The notes under the pieces were generated by a model. That model had not been told where the DNA came from and did no database searches. It worked only from the letters and a program-made list of their open reading frames with translations. A program made the translations under genes and the position numbers. DNA of 64,000 nt from JAVSMW01 sp032027005 (GTDB lineage: Bacteria; Bacillota; Thermincolia; Thermincolales; UBA2595): assembly GCA_032027005.1 (NCBI GenBank), contig JAVSMW010000009.1:1-64000 (forward strand), read 5' to 3'. Shown in pieces: positions 9,954 to 19,223 of the stretch. Position 1 is the first letter of the stretch. Every line of letters begins with the position of its first letter.

Positions 9954-11073
9954 CTAAAGTCCCCCTGCCNTGATCTCTAATGGCTCTTCTACCGGCACCC
10001 GGACTCGCTTGCCTTGTTCGGTAATCCCTTCAGCCCAGCTAAAATCTGATGCATATTCGATTTTTTTGATTATTTCATTGGTTGTACCAAATAAACCGAG
10101 GGTTGCCAGTAGTTTTGGCGAGGGGTGGACATATTTCTGAATCGTTTCCCGCACCTTATTTTTATCCCCATTACCAAACATTTGGGCTAAAAACTCTAGG
10201 NNTNNNNNAGNGNGNNNGAATATAGTAGACGTTTGGCTGTGTACCAAACTGGGGATAAAGAGGAAGCGCGACTTTTTCTTCGTGCACCAGGTAATGCAAC
10301 GGCCCTTCAGGGTCGTTAATATTGCCATAGAGACGAATTTTACCAACACAGGCTGCAACGCAGCGCGTAACCAATCCTTGCTCAATGCGTGGATAGCAGC
10401 CGATACATTTTTCCGAAACCTTGGTCGCTGAATTAAAGAAGGGTTTTTTATACGGACAGGCTTTTACGCATTCTCGATATCCCCTGCAACGCTTCTGATC
10501 AATTAGGACAATCCCGTCCTCCTCGCGTTTGTATATAGCTTTACGGGGACAGGCTGCCAAGCAGGCCGGATAACTGCAATGATTGCAGACCCGCTGCAAG
10601 TAAAAGAACCAAACCCGTTGCGGGATATCGCGGTCGGGGTCAGTTTCCACTGCATCCACTTTACTTACAAAACCATTAGCGTCAGACTCCGCCACCGGAT
10701 ACTCACCGGCTGGGACATCTTCATAAATATTCGGGTAGTCATATTCCCGCTCGTCAGGTTGGTAGCCGAATACTCTTTCTCCAGAGGGCGCCGCTTCAAA
10801 TATTGTCTTACCGTTCGGTAACTCCTGCAGTAAATTGAAATCCCAACCGACCGGGAAACCACCGAAAGGCTTTGTCTCGACGTTATTCCACCACATTTGT
10901 TCCTGGCCTTCACCCTGAGTCCAGGTACTCTTACAGGCCATAGTGCAGGTTTGACAGCCAATACAACGGTTAGGATTAAAAACCATCGCCCACTGATAAT
11001 CCCTTTTTTCCGCCGGTTCAGCGTAAGGGTATTCTACTTCGCGGTTTAATTGCCAGTTTTTTACTTTGGTCAT
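9954..11073 (-). CDS. Four-cluster iron-sulfur beta subunit of a type II DMSO-reductase-family enzyme
   Basis: About 373 codons from ATG 11073 (AAGGTGG upstream), crossing a run of N bases at 10201-10218 that shifts the frame. The cluster motifs are RCIGCQTCTMACKSTW (Cys37, 40, 43, 47), CNHCSYPACLAACP, RCRGYRECVKACPYKK and EKCIGC..TRCVAAC. In the third motif Tyr replaces the second Cys, as Trp does in NarH and SerB, which predicts one 3Fe-4S among three 4Fe-4S clusters. There is no signal peptide, so it is presumably exported with the Tat-bearing alpha subunit. It relays electrons between the alpha Mo site and the gamma heme. It starts 16 nt after alpha ends. Confidence 0.92.
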
Positions 11074-11088
11074 ATTTTTATGCCACCT

Positions 11089-14025
11089 TTAAGAGCCATT
11101 ATTTAATTTACCAGAAATAAATGCTTGCCAATTCGGGTTTTTCCTGAAGTCTTCCGGCCACCATTGGCCATCTTCAACTTTCTTCACCGCAACTGTGCAG
11201 TCCCGGTTTACGCCTGTAGGAGCCCAAATAGCTCCCGAGTAACCTTCTACCAATTCCCGTCCATATTGTTTTTTAGTCACCATCTTGTCTTCTTCTTGCA
11301 CCGGGTTGATGTATAAAGGAGTTACACTCTGCCAGGAACCTTTTTTATAGTGTTCTCTCCACCAGCCATGGTACGTTGTGACCTGCCCTGGTCGCAAGCG
11401 AACGTTAAGCTTCAGGCGCACTACAAAAGAACCACGATCATTGTAAACCTCCACATAGTCGCCCTCCTTCAACTTCAAATGTTCGGCGTCCAGAGGATGC
11501 ATTTCTATTTGAGGCTCACCTGCCAAGGCCAGTTTGCCGCCATCCGGGTTGCCCATATCATAGGTTCGTCCGTCAAGGTTGCGTGGGCTGCCAAAGGCAT
11601 TAGACCAGATCAGGTGCCAGTCCACCGATCGCCAGGATGAATGCACAGAATGGCGGCCGTGGGGTGTGTTATAAAAGAAGCGGTATCCGTCATCATGCCA
11701 ACGTGGGTTTGTTTTATTACCAGCCGCCGGCCATTCTTGGCCTGGCCCCCAGGGCGTTACTTCCAGGGATTCTTTATGGGTAATCAGGTTTTCGCCCAGT
11801 TCCAGGAAGCGATCCTCTTCTTTGTAAAATTCCAAACGCCCTGTTTTCGTAAAAAATGGTTTTGATTCATTGATTTGCTCCCAGAAGGGCACTCTGGGGT
11901 AAGTCTTAAATTGTAGTCGTTTTGCTCCTTTGCGCAATTCCTCTACAGTGAAGCCCTTGGTTGTAAAGCCATTATCCAACACCTCCTGGAGATATTGCTC
12001 AGGCTTTCCTTTCAGGTAACCCTCAAAATATTTGGCGTAATCGGTTTGCTTTCCGTTGGCTGTATTTAATTCATCAATCTTTTTAGCAACTTCGGCAAAA
12101 ATCAAGCTATCCTGTTTGCAGTCATAAATAGGTGGGATAATCCCTTCCTGCAGGTGCACAAATGGGTTACTCGGGCCAACCAGTAAATCTGGGAATTGCA
12201 GCTCCACCCAACTAGGGACCGGCAAAACAATATCCGCATACTTAGCTGTGGTAGTCATCTCAATCTCGTTAACGATAAGCGTGTCCAGTTCATTATTGAG
12301 TATCAAATCGCTCAGCACATGCTCCTGATTCTTGGTTTGGTTGAGCAGATTTGCATTGAGTACCCACCAGAGCTTGGGTTTTTTCCATTTAAAGGTCTCG
12401 CCTTTAGGCTTGGTATAACCGCCCCGAACTTTAACCGGATCCAGCCCTTTTTTACCGCCAAAGGCCATACTATAGCCGGGAAAGGTGACCTGGCTTTCCA
12501 ACTCATCAGGAAACCAGTAATGCTTTAGTCCGGGCAAATTTACACCTTTATACTGTCCAGACCAGTTGCTCACCCCGCCGCCGGAAACACCCACATTACC
12601 GGTCAGCGAAGCTAAAAGAAAATAAGCCCTTTGTACTAAATTTTGGTAAAACCAATGATTGATTCCTTCGCCCATATGGATGGCAGCCGGTTTGATAGTC
12701 GCATACTCTCTGGCCACCTGCTCCACTTTTTCCTTAGGGATAGTTGTGATCTTTTCCACCATTCCCGGTGTATAGTAACTGACCTTTTCACGCTGCAGCG
12801 TAAAGTTTGTGGCCACAGAGACTTCTTCGCCGTTGTTCAAGGTGATTTTAAAACGACCTTCCAGCACCGGTTTTCGCGAACCCAGCTTTTCTCCTACATC
12901 CTCACGGGTCAGTGCTTGCGGGGTATGGTTTATCTGATCCCAGATGACAAAATCTCCCCAACGCCCCTTATCCTTTCTGCCCCCGAAAACATCCTCTGCA
13001 CGCAGATAGCGGCCGGTATCTTCCCTGACCAGCAAGGGCAATGAAGTATAACGCAGACAATAGTCTTCATCATACAAGCCTTCTTCAATTACCACCCGGA
13101 TAAACCCTAAGGCTAGAGCAGCATCGCTGCCAGGTCTGATCGGCAACCACATATGTGCCCGGCTGACAGTTGCCTGGTAATCGGGTGTAATCACTACCCA
13201 CTTACCGCCGCGTTCCTGGGACTGAATCATCCAGTGAACTTCTGCCAGCTTATTTTCAATTAGATTTTTTCCTACATGAATCAAATAACGGCTATTGCGC
13301 CAATCATTTGCTTCATGGTCTGAGGTTTGCAGACCCGTTGTGATAGGATGACCCGGCGGCAAATCCGCATACCAGTCGTACTCCGAGTACTCCATTGTGC
13401 CCAACACGCTGGCAAAGCGTGTACCGGAACCCTGTCTGGTGACACTGCCTGCTGCCCGGATAGCCGGATAAATGTGAATAAACTGCGGATCTTCCGCCAT
13501 GATGGCAATAATCTTTTGGGCAATCAAAGCATAGGCTTCGTCCCAGCTTACTTTGCGCCACTTGCCATCGCCCCTTTGACCGCTGCGCTTTTTAGGATCT
13601 AAGTCATAACCCTCGCGCACCATCGGATACCTGATCCTATTTGGGCTATAGACACGACGACTGTAGGTAAAGCCCTTCAAACAGGATCTGGCATTCCACT
13701 GAGGAGAAACCTCCGCAGTCTCGCTGTAATTATAAACTTGTTCATACCTTACGACGATGCCATTTCGGATAAAGGCAGTATGTGAGCAATTGTGCGTACA
13801 GTTCGGCGAACAAACCATGATTTTTGCTTCATCAAAACTATACAGATCACGATAAACTTTTTCCCAACCTCGTTCGGGATAATAATCCAAAACATTTTGA
13901 ATGACAGCTAGCGGTTTAAGCTTTTCTTCACCTAAATCACAACCAAACAATCCTAAAGAGGCTACTCCCATAGCTGTCAAACCGGCTCGTCCAAAAAACT
14001 CACGTCTGGTTATTCTGTTTTTCAT
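11089..14025 (-). CDS. Tat-exported type II DMSO-reductase-family catalytic (alpha) subunit; substrate unknown
   Basis: Start ATG 14025 is preferred (GGAG 6 nt upstream); in-frame ATGs at 14037 and 14046 are alternatives. Numbering here is from 14046. TRREFFGRAG at 13-22 is a Tat signal, and the hydrophobic stretch ends LGLFGC, a possible lipobox with Cys36. Cys79, 83, 87 and 122 (CSPNCTHNC..SC) bind the first 4Fe-4S cluster, with Cys at the position of the first ligand where NarG has His. EYDWYADLPPGHP places Asp228 where NarG has its Asp molybdenum ligand, the mark of the type II clade (nitrate, selenate, chlorate and perchlorate reductases, ethylbenzene dehydrogenase). The length, ~980 residues, resembles extracytoplasmic pNarG and EbdA. 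An outward-facing nitrate reductase is plausible given nrfA in the same window, but other oxyanions or a hydroxylase cannot be excluded. Confidence 0.9.
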   Translation of the reverse strand: MKNRITRREFFGRAGLTAMGVASLGLFGCDLGEEKLKPLAVIQNVLDYYPERGWEKVYRDLYSFDEAKIMVCSPNCTHNCSHTAFIRNGIVVRYEQVYNYSETAEVSPQWNARSCLKGFTYSRRVYSPNRIRYPMVREGYDLDPKKRSGQRGDGKWRKVSWDEAYALIAQKIIAIMAEDPQFIHIYPAIRAAGSVTRQGSGTRFASVLGTMEYSEYDWYADLPPGHPITTGLQTSDHEANDWRNSRYLIHVGKNLIENKLAEVHWMIQSQERGGKWVVITPDYQATVSRAHMWLPIRPGSDAALALGFIRVVIEEGLYDEDYCLRYTSLPLLVREDTGRYLRAEDVFGGRKDKGRWGDFVIWDQINHTPQALTREDVGEKLGSRKPVLEGRFKITLNNGEEVSVATNFTLQREKVSYYTPGMVEKITTIPKEKVEQVAREYATIKPAAIHMGEGINHWFYQNLVQRAYFLLASLTGNVGVSGGGVSNWSGQYKGVNLPGLKHYWFPDELESQVTFPGYSMAFGGKKGLDPVKVRGGYTKPKGETFKWKKPKLWWVLNANLLNQTKNQEHVLSDLILNNELDTLIVNEIEMTTTAKYADIVLPVPSWVELQFPDLLVGPSNPFVHLQEGIIPPIYDCKQDSLIFAEVAKKIDELNTANGKQTDYAKYFEGYLKGKPEQYLQEVLDNGFTTKGFTVEELRKGAKRLQFKTYPRVPFWEQINESKPFFTKTGRLEFYKEEDRFLELGENLITHKESLEVTPWGPGQEWPAAGNKTNPRWHDDGYRFFYNTPHGRHSVHSSWRSVDWHLIWSNAFGSPRNLDGRTYDMGNPDGGKLALAGEPQIEMHPLDAEHLKLKEGDYVEVYNDRGSFVVRLKLNVRLRPGQVTTYHGWWREHYKKGSWQSVTPLYINPVQEEDKMVTKKQYGRELVEGYSGAIWAPTGVNRDCTVAVKKVEDGQWWPEDFRKNPNWQAFISGKLNNGS

Positions 14026-14160
14026 TGCTAACTCCATACCCCCCATCGGCTTAGTTCAAATATTAATTTTCACCTAGTTCTGCCATAATCCAGCATAAAC
14101 TAAATAAATTAATATAATGGCAATATTTTGTAACAAAAGATGTCTAAATTCTAAATAAAA

Positions 14161-14190
14161 AATAACAACTGCTGGTCAGCAGTTGTTATT
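14161..14190 (-). terminator. Terminator between the response-regulator gene and the alpha-subunit gene
   Basis: A perfect 14-bp stem, AATAACAACTGCTG with its complement and a 2-nt loop, followed by TTTTTTATTT on the minus strand. It overlaps the response regulator's stop and implies that the molybdoenzyme operon has its own promoter in the AT-rich ~110 nt that follow. Confidence 0.9.
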
Positions 14191-14906
14191 TAGCGCGTAT
14201 TATTATCAGGCGGGACAAACTTGTAGCCTACTCCCCAGACAGTTTGCAGCAGCTGGGGATTGGCGGGATCTCTTTCAATTTTGCTGCGCAAACGGCCAAG
14301 AATCACCGTGATGCTTGCAGGACTGATGACTGGATCATGGGACCAAAGGTATTCATAAATCTTGTCACGGCTTAGCACCCGGTAGGGATTTTGCGCTAAA
14401 AACCAGATCAGATCAAATTCTTTATAGGTTAAAACAATCTGTTTGCCGCCGCGCCAAACTTCCCTTTTGTCAATATCTATTAATAGATCTTGAAATTCAA
14501 ATCTTTCCTTATTCACAGGAACTGTAATGTTTTTCCGCAGGCGTCTCAGGATAGCTTCGACCCTTAAGACCAGTTCTCTAGGACTAAAAGGTTTGGTTAC
14601 GTAGTCATCCGCGCCAAGTTTAAAGGCTACGATCCGATCAGTCTCTTCAGTTTTTGCTGACAAAAAAAGAATTGGTGTATTTTGTTGCTTTCTGATTTCC
14701 AGGGCCACAGCAATTCCGTCCATTTTCGGCAGCATGATGTCAAGCACCACCAGTTCCGGGTTTTCAGTTCGAAAAATCTTTAATGCTTCCTCCCCATCCA
14801 CTGCTGTAAAAACCACAAATCCGGCCCGGACTAAACTATCATGCACTGCTTTTAAAATCCGGTGATCATCATCCACCACCAATATTTTTGCCTGCATCAA
14901 CTCCAC
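14190..14906 (-). CDS. OmpR/PhoB-family response regulator
   Basis: A receiver domain with the acidic pocket VVDDD at the N-terminus, phospho-acceptor Asp56 (VVLDIMLPKMDG), the switch Ser in ILFLSAK and Lys in TKPFSPREL. A winged helix with the OmpR-type LTYKEFDLIWFLAQN and VWGVGYKF follows. The frame overlaps the upstream kinase gene by 38 nt, so the two are translationally coupled and surely partners. Its position directly upstream of the molybdoenzyme operon, on the same strand and separated only by a terminator, suggests that it controls that operon. Confidence 0.93.
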   Translation of the reverse strand: MELMQAKILVVDDDHRILKAVHDSLVRAGFVVFTAVDGEEALKIFRTENPELVVLDIMLPKMDGIAVALEIRKQQNTPILFLSAKTEETDRIVAFKLGADDYVTKPFSPRELVLRVEAILRRLRKNITVPVNKERFEFQDLLIDIDKREVWRGGKQIVLTYKEFDLIWFLAQNPYRVLSRDKIYEYLWSHDPVISPASITVILGRLRSKIERDPANPQLLQTVWGVGYKFVPPDNNTR

Positions 14907-16791
14907 TTCCCCCTCCTTCCTGCTTCGCCGCCGCTTCCTCCCTTTCTAACGGCAATGCCACATAAAAAACGCTCCCTTGATCCGGAATACTCTCTACCCA
15001 AATCGCACCATGGTGCAATACAACCAGCTGTTTAGTCAAGGCCAAACCAAGTCCCGCCCCTCCATGCATTCTCGTGGCGGTCGCATCTGCCTGGTAAAAT
15101 TTTTCAAAAACTTTCGGCAGGCTCTCCTCGCTAATGCCTATACCGTTATCAATCACCTTAATAATTAGCCTGGGGGGAGTTTCGTCACCCACCACGGCTT
15201 TAACTTTCACTTCACCAAAAGCAGGTGTAAATTTTATGGCATTGCTGACCAGATTGATCAGGATTTGCTTTATCCGTCTGCGATCAGCTACCAGAAATGG
15301 TAAATTTTCTGTAGTTATAAAGCGAAGTTGGATGTTATTTTTATGAGCCAGTGGTTCCATCATTACCTTTACTGCCGCAAACACTTGCCACAATTCTAAT
15401 GGTTCCATTCTTAGCCGCAGATTAGCACTTTCCAGACGATAAAGATCAAGTAAATCTTCAATCAGTTGCTGTAGATCCTTACTGCCATCCAGAGCATCCT
15501 GAAGATACTCTTTTTGCCTCGCGTTCAGGGTGCCAACTTCCTCCAGGCAAACCATCTCCACAAAGGCCACAATGGCACTCAAAGGAGTCTTCAGCTCATG
15601 GCTAATGGTTCCCAAAAATTGATTGGTGGCTTGCATGTTACGCGCCAGTTCGCGATTCACACGTTCAAGTTCCTGCTGATTGATCTTTAAATCGGAATTC
15701 GATTTTTCTAACAAATCTTGCTTGTCGAGCTGTGTTGTCAGCATCACTTTTAAGGCAGTCTGCAGTTGGGAGATCTCCTCATCACTACTTTGGGGTGACC
15801 AGGAGAGAAAATGATTTCCCCCGGCAATCTCCCTTGCTTGCCCGGCCAGCCTTTTTAGTGGTTGGGTAATACTTTTGGCCAGGATTAAAGCAACGAAGCT
15901 TACAATCATTGCTGTTATCAGCACACTCAACAATACTAAACGCACCTGATCTTTGGCCGATGCAAACACTTCCTGGGTATCTTTCATGACCACCAGCGTC
16001 CAACCCAAACCTGGATAGGGTCCATGTCCTTTAAGCGGTAAGTAACTAATTAACCTGTCTCTGCCTGCAAAATTCTCTCTCGTAACACCTGGTTCCTCAC
16101 CAATCTTCAAATGCAATGACTTTAGAGAAGGCAGAGCTGATAAAGCAGCATCTGAGAGACTCATTTGGCTGCCTAGGGGTATTCCCTGCTGATTAAGCAC
16201 CAGTGCAAGTCCGTGGGCGCTGGTTTCGATAGCCTGTACATAACTTAGCACGATTGCCGCTTTAATTTCGGAATGAACTACACCGGTTAATTTTCCTTCA
16301 TAATTATAGATAGGCGTACTGAAGGTAATCACAGGTTCAGAACTTAAAGTTGAGCTGTGCACGTCTTCAATCACGATACTTTTTTCATTTATCACCCGTT
16401 GAAACCATGTTTCCCCTGCTTGTGCCAATCCTTCGTGGTCGGCATTCGAAGCGGCGCGAATTACACCATCTGCATCCAACATGCCTAACCAGGCATAACT
16501 CTCGTAAAAATTCAGGACTTCATTATAAAAAGTATGCAACTGATTCCAATTTTGATTACGTGCCATAGGTAAGGCGGCAAAGTTTTGAATGTCCACATAA
16601 CGATAATACAATAAACTCTCGATCCATTCACCGGCCTGTTTTGGCAAATTTTCTACCTGTTTTATCGCTTGCTGGGTTAAACCCTGATAGCTCACATAAC
16701 AGGAAATAAATCCGGCCAGCATCAGGGGAAGGAGGCCGATGCCCAGCATGGAAATCAGTAATTTCTGACGTAGACTTTTGAAAACAAGCAT
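14869..16791 (-). CDS. Membrane sensor histidine kinase with an extracytoplasmic Cache-like domain
   Basis: 640 residues from ATG 16791 (GGGGGAGG upstream). Membrane helix 1 is at ~10-32 and helix 2 at ~283-308. The ~250-residue loop between them reads like a double-Cache sensor (AWLGMLDADGVIRAASN, PVITFSTPIYNYEGKLTGVV). Then come HAMP (SITQPLKRLAGQAREI), a coiled coil, HisKA with SHELKTPLSAIVAF (His near 397) and HATPase_c with NLVSNAIKF, DNGIGI and GAGLGLAL. The sensor faces outside, as the molybdoenzyme does, so an extracellular acceptor or substrate may be the signal. The glycine-rich tail overlaps the response-regulator start. Confidence 0.93.
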   Translation of the reverse strand: MLVFKSLRQKLLISMLGIGLLPLMLAGFISCYVSYQGLTQQAIKQVENLPKQAGEWIESLLYYRYVDIQNFAALPMARNQNWNQLHTFYNEVLNFYESYAWLGMLDADGVIRAASNADHEGLAQAGETWFQRVINEKSIVIEDVHSSTLSSEPVITFSTPIYNYEGKLTGVVHSEIKAAIVLSYVQAIETSAHGLALVLNQQGIPLGSQMSLSDAALSALPSLKSLHLKIGEEPGVTRENFAGRDRLISYLPLKGHGPYPGLGWTLVVMKDTQEVFASAKDQVRLVLLSVLITAMIVSFVALILAKSITQPLKRLAGQAREIAGGNHFLSWSPQSSDEEISQLQTALKVMLTTQLDKQDLLEKSNSDLKINQQELERVNRELARNMQATNQFLGTISHELKTPLSAIVAFVEMVCLEEVGTLNARQKEYLQDALDGSKDLQQLIEDLLDLYRLESANLRLRMEPLELWQVFAAVKVMMEPLAHKNNIQLRFITTENLPFLVADRRRIKQILINLVSNAIKFTPAFGEVKVKAVVGDETPPRLIIKVIDNGIGISEESLPKVFEKFYQADATATRMHGGAGLGLALTKQLVVLHHGAIWVESIPDQGSVFYVALPLEREEAAAKQEGGGSGVDAGKNIGGG

Positions 16792-17049
16792 CTACCTCCC
16801 CCTCTGTTTCAACTGCTATCAATATCTATTATTATTATTGCTATTATTCTTGGATAATCGTTAAAATCCTCTATTGTGTTATGTATTTCAAAATGGATGA
16901 AGGACCTAATGATTTCTTGGCATAAATAATCCCCTCATAAGGCTATAAGGGGATTTTACGGCTTACATTTCCGAGAGTTAACCTACCAGGTGGTGGGCAG
17001 TCCGGGCAATAACCTATAACTAATCTTTTTGTCTAGGCTAAGAAAGCAA
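16792..17049. other. Intergenic region with one hairpin, no gene
   Basis: There is no credible reading frame on either strand. It holds the AT-rich leader of the kinase gene and a hairpin at 16928-16955 (AATCCCCT with AAGGGGATT), with only a weak T-tract on each side. A GC-richer stretch at 16960-17015 was checked for known riboswitch cores and none was recognised. Confidence 0.5.
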
Positions 17050-17080
17050 AAAGCCAGTATTTTAAAACAATACCGGCTTT
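17050..17080 (-). terminator. Terminator after the hbd operon
   Basis: Stem AAAGCC.GTATT with AATAC.GGCTTT, followed on the minus strand by TTTTTG. It lies 40 nt past the hbd stop. Confidence 0.85.
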
Positions 17081-17119
17081 CATAGCAAAATATAATATCC
17101 TATTTTAGGCGGTACTCAC

Positions 17120-17977
17120 CTATTTTTTCTTGTGGTCATACCACCCGGCACCGGTCTTCATACCCATCCGGCCGGCTCTAATCAAGGCCTTGACATTCTG
17201 GGGCGGATTCCATTTGGCATCCTTAGATTCACTAAAGAAGTAGTCCGCTACATGTACGGCAATGTCTACTCCGGTAAAATCCATCAGTTGAAATGGTCCC
17301 ATGGGATAATTAAGACCCAAAGTAACTGCTTTATCTACATCCTCCGGAGTGGCTATCCCTTCTTCCACAATCCGCATAGCCTCCAGAAACTGCGGCATCA
17401 TAATGCGGTTGACAATAAAACCAGGGGTGTCTTTCTTAACCTCGACAGTGGTTTTTCCCATAGCCTGGGCAACCTCTGAAGCTATCTTCACTGTTTCATC
17501 ACTGGTATAGTAACCCCGAATCACTTCCACCAACCGCATCACCAGAGGCGGATTAAAGAAGTGCATGCCCACAACCTTGTCAGGCCTGCCGGTGGCGGAG
17601 GCTATTGTAGTAATGGACATGGAAGAGGTATTGGGAGCTAAGATGGTTTCAGGCGGGCAAATCTTATCCAATTGGGCAAAAGCATCCTTTTTGACTTCAA
17701 TATCTTCAATGATAGCCTCAATGACTAACCCGACTGCAGCAAAATCCTCCATCTTAGTGGTGGTGGAAATCCGTGCCAAGGCTGCTTCCTTTTCTTCAAC
17801 AGTCATTTTCTGTTTTTCAATACTCTTATCCATCAAACTGCTAATGCGCTGAACGGCCCCGTCACAAAAACGCTGTTCCAGGTCACACAGAACTACTTCT
17901 ACACCCTTGACTGCCGCCAGGTGAGCAATTCCACCACCCATGGAGCCCGCTCCTAATATACCGATTTTTAACGACAT
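17120..17977 (-). CDS. hbd: 3-hydroxybutyryl-CoA dehydrogenase
   Basis: 285 residues, a normal length for bacterial Hbd; ATG with GAGGAGG upstream. The NAD-binding loop GILGAGSMGGGIAH is at residues 5-18. The catalytic-region motifs are ILAPNTSSMSIT, GMHFFNPP (catalytic His near 138) and TPGFIVNRIMMPQFLEA. The C-terminal dimer domain reads GLNYPMGPFQLMDFTGVD, ending GRKTG-like in MGMKTGAGWYDH. It oxidises 3-hydroxybutyryl-CoA to acetoacetyl-CoA, or the reverse, in the cytoplasm. It is the third gene of the crotonase-thiolase-hbd operon, 34 nt after the thiolase stop. Confidence 0.95.
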   Translation of the reverse strand: MSLKIGILGAGSMGGGIAHLAAVKGVEVVLCDLEQRFCDGAVQRISSLMDKSIEKQKMTVEEKEAALARISTTTKMEDFAAVGLVIEAIIEDIEVKKDAFAQLDKICPPETILAPNTSSMSITTIASATGRPDKVVGMHFFNPPLVMRLVEVIRGYYTSDETVKIASEVAQAMGKTTVEVKKDTPGFIVNRIMMPQFLEAMRIVEEGIATPEDVDKAVTLGLNYPMGPFQLMDFTGVDIAVHVADYFFSESKDAKWNPPQNVKALIRAGRMGMKTGAGWYDHKKK

Positions 17978-18010
17978 AATCTATCCCTCCTCGTATTCGC
18001 GCATGTGAGT

Positions 18011-19210
18011 CTAGCCAACCTTAATTACGACAGATGCACCCAAGTCACCGGCGGCGCATCCGGTATAGGCCCCATAGCCTCCGCCTCTTACGGCCAGGGC
18101 TTCTATAAGCTCGACAATGGCCCTGCCTGCTGTCGGAGCCTGAGGATGCCCATAAATCAATGAACATCCAAAATTATTAATCATTTTCTGGTCTATGCCG
18201 AGCTTAAGGCCCAAATTCACGTCATTTACCGCAAAGGGGTTGTGGGTTTTAACTTCTTTAATATCCCTCAACTCTACCCCGGCGTCCTTAAGGGCTGACT
18301 GCAGTGCCGGAACCGGTGCAGCGGCCATCCGGCCCGCTGCTTCCCTGACGACACAGTATGACAAAATCTGGACAGGAATACTAGGATCTTTACTCAGGCT
18401 CTGGGCTATCTCCTTAGTTGCCACAATAGTCCCGCAGGTCCCGTCGGCGGGATGGGTTTGGCTGCCAAAGGTCAGCACCCCGTCCGGCTGAATAGTTTTA
18501 AGACCTGCCAGGGCATCTTTGGAGGTCGGGGTAATCCCCTCATCGGCATCAATCAGCTGGACTTCTTTTTTGCTGCCCCTGACTTCTACCGGGAACATAT
18601 AGCGTTTCTGGAATGCCCTGTCATTGGCCAGGGCATCCTGGTATTGTTCATACCTCAGCAGGACAACTTCGTCACACTGCTCTCTGGTAATCCCTTCTTG
18701 TTTGGCAACCTTCTCAGCAGTCCCGGCCATGGCCAGTCCTGCCCCCGGGGAGGGGTCACGCTTAAAGTTATCCAGAACGATATTTTCCTGGACCAGCTGG
18801 CCGGTACGGGGGTCTGGTACCACCAACAGGGGCCCGCTTGAACAGCGATCGGTGGAAAGCGCAAAAACTGCCTCCCTGGCTCCATTTTCGATATCTCCCG
18901 CGCCTAAGCCAAGGGTTGTGACCGAGGTTGCACATACCTGATTCAACTGCATACCCGGAATATCTTTCTGCCGGTCAAGGATTACTGCACCTGAATAGAC
19001 ATGCCCGAAGAAAGATAACAGTTGTGCTGTAGTGATTCCATAATACAAATAATCAAGAACTGTGGGGTCAATCTGTTTCTCGACAAACCACTTCCGCGCT
19101 GTATAGGCCCCCATTTCCACGGGATTTTCTGATTTAAGTGAACCATTCCAGCGCACAAAGGGTGACGAATAATATCCTCCGTAGGGGATAAAGGCTTTAG
19201 TTAGTTTCAA
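18011..19210 (-). CDS. Thiolase-family acyl-CoA acetyltransferase
   Basis: Start TTG 19210 is chosen because GGGAGGG lies 7 nt upstream. An earlier start would run into the crotonase gene. The 399 residues show NQVCATSVTTLGLGAGDIENG (nucleophilic Cys near 90), THNPFAVND in place of the usual NEAFA, YGHPQAPTAGR (catalytic His) and TGCAAGDLGAS (second catalytic Cys). The HNPF variant marks a subgroup distinct from classic AtoB/PhaA. It probably cleaves a 3-ketoacyl-CoA formed by the adjacent hbd and crotonase products. Chain-length preference cannot be read from sequence. Confidence 0.9.
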   Translation of the reverse strand: MKLTKAFIPYGGYYSSPFVRWNGSLKSENPVEMGAYTARKWFVEKQIDPTVLDYLYYGITTAQLLSFFGHVYSGAVILDRQKDIPGMQLNQVCATSVTTLGLGAGDIENGAREAVFALSTDRCSSGPLLVVPDPRTGQLVQENIVLDNFKRDPSPGAGLAMAGTAEKVAKQEGITREQCDEVVLLRYEQYQDALANDRAFQKRYMFPVEVRGSKKEVQLIDADEGITPTSKDALAGLKTIQPDGVLTFGSQTHPADGTCGTIVATKEIAQSLSKDPSIPVQILSYCVVREAAGRMAAAPVPALQSALKDAGVELRDIKEVKTHNPFAVNDVNLGLKLGIDQKMINNFGCSLIYGHPQAPTAGRAIVELIEALAVRGGGYGAYTGCAAGDLGASVVIKVG

Positions 19211-19223
19211 GTTAAATCCCTCC

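Noticed and set aside
16960..17015. Possible riboswitch upstream of the histidine kinase
   Set aside because: The stretch is GC-richer than its surroundings, but I could not match conserved cores of cyclic-di-GMP, cobalamin, Moco or other common classes.
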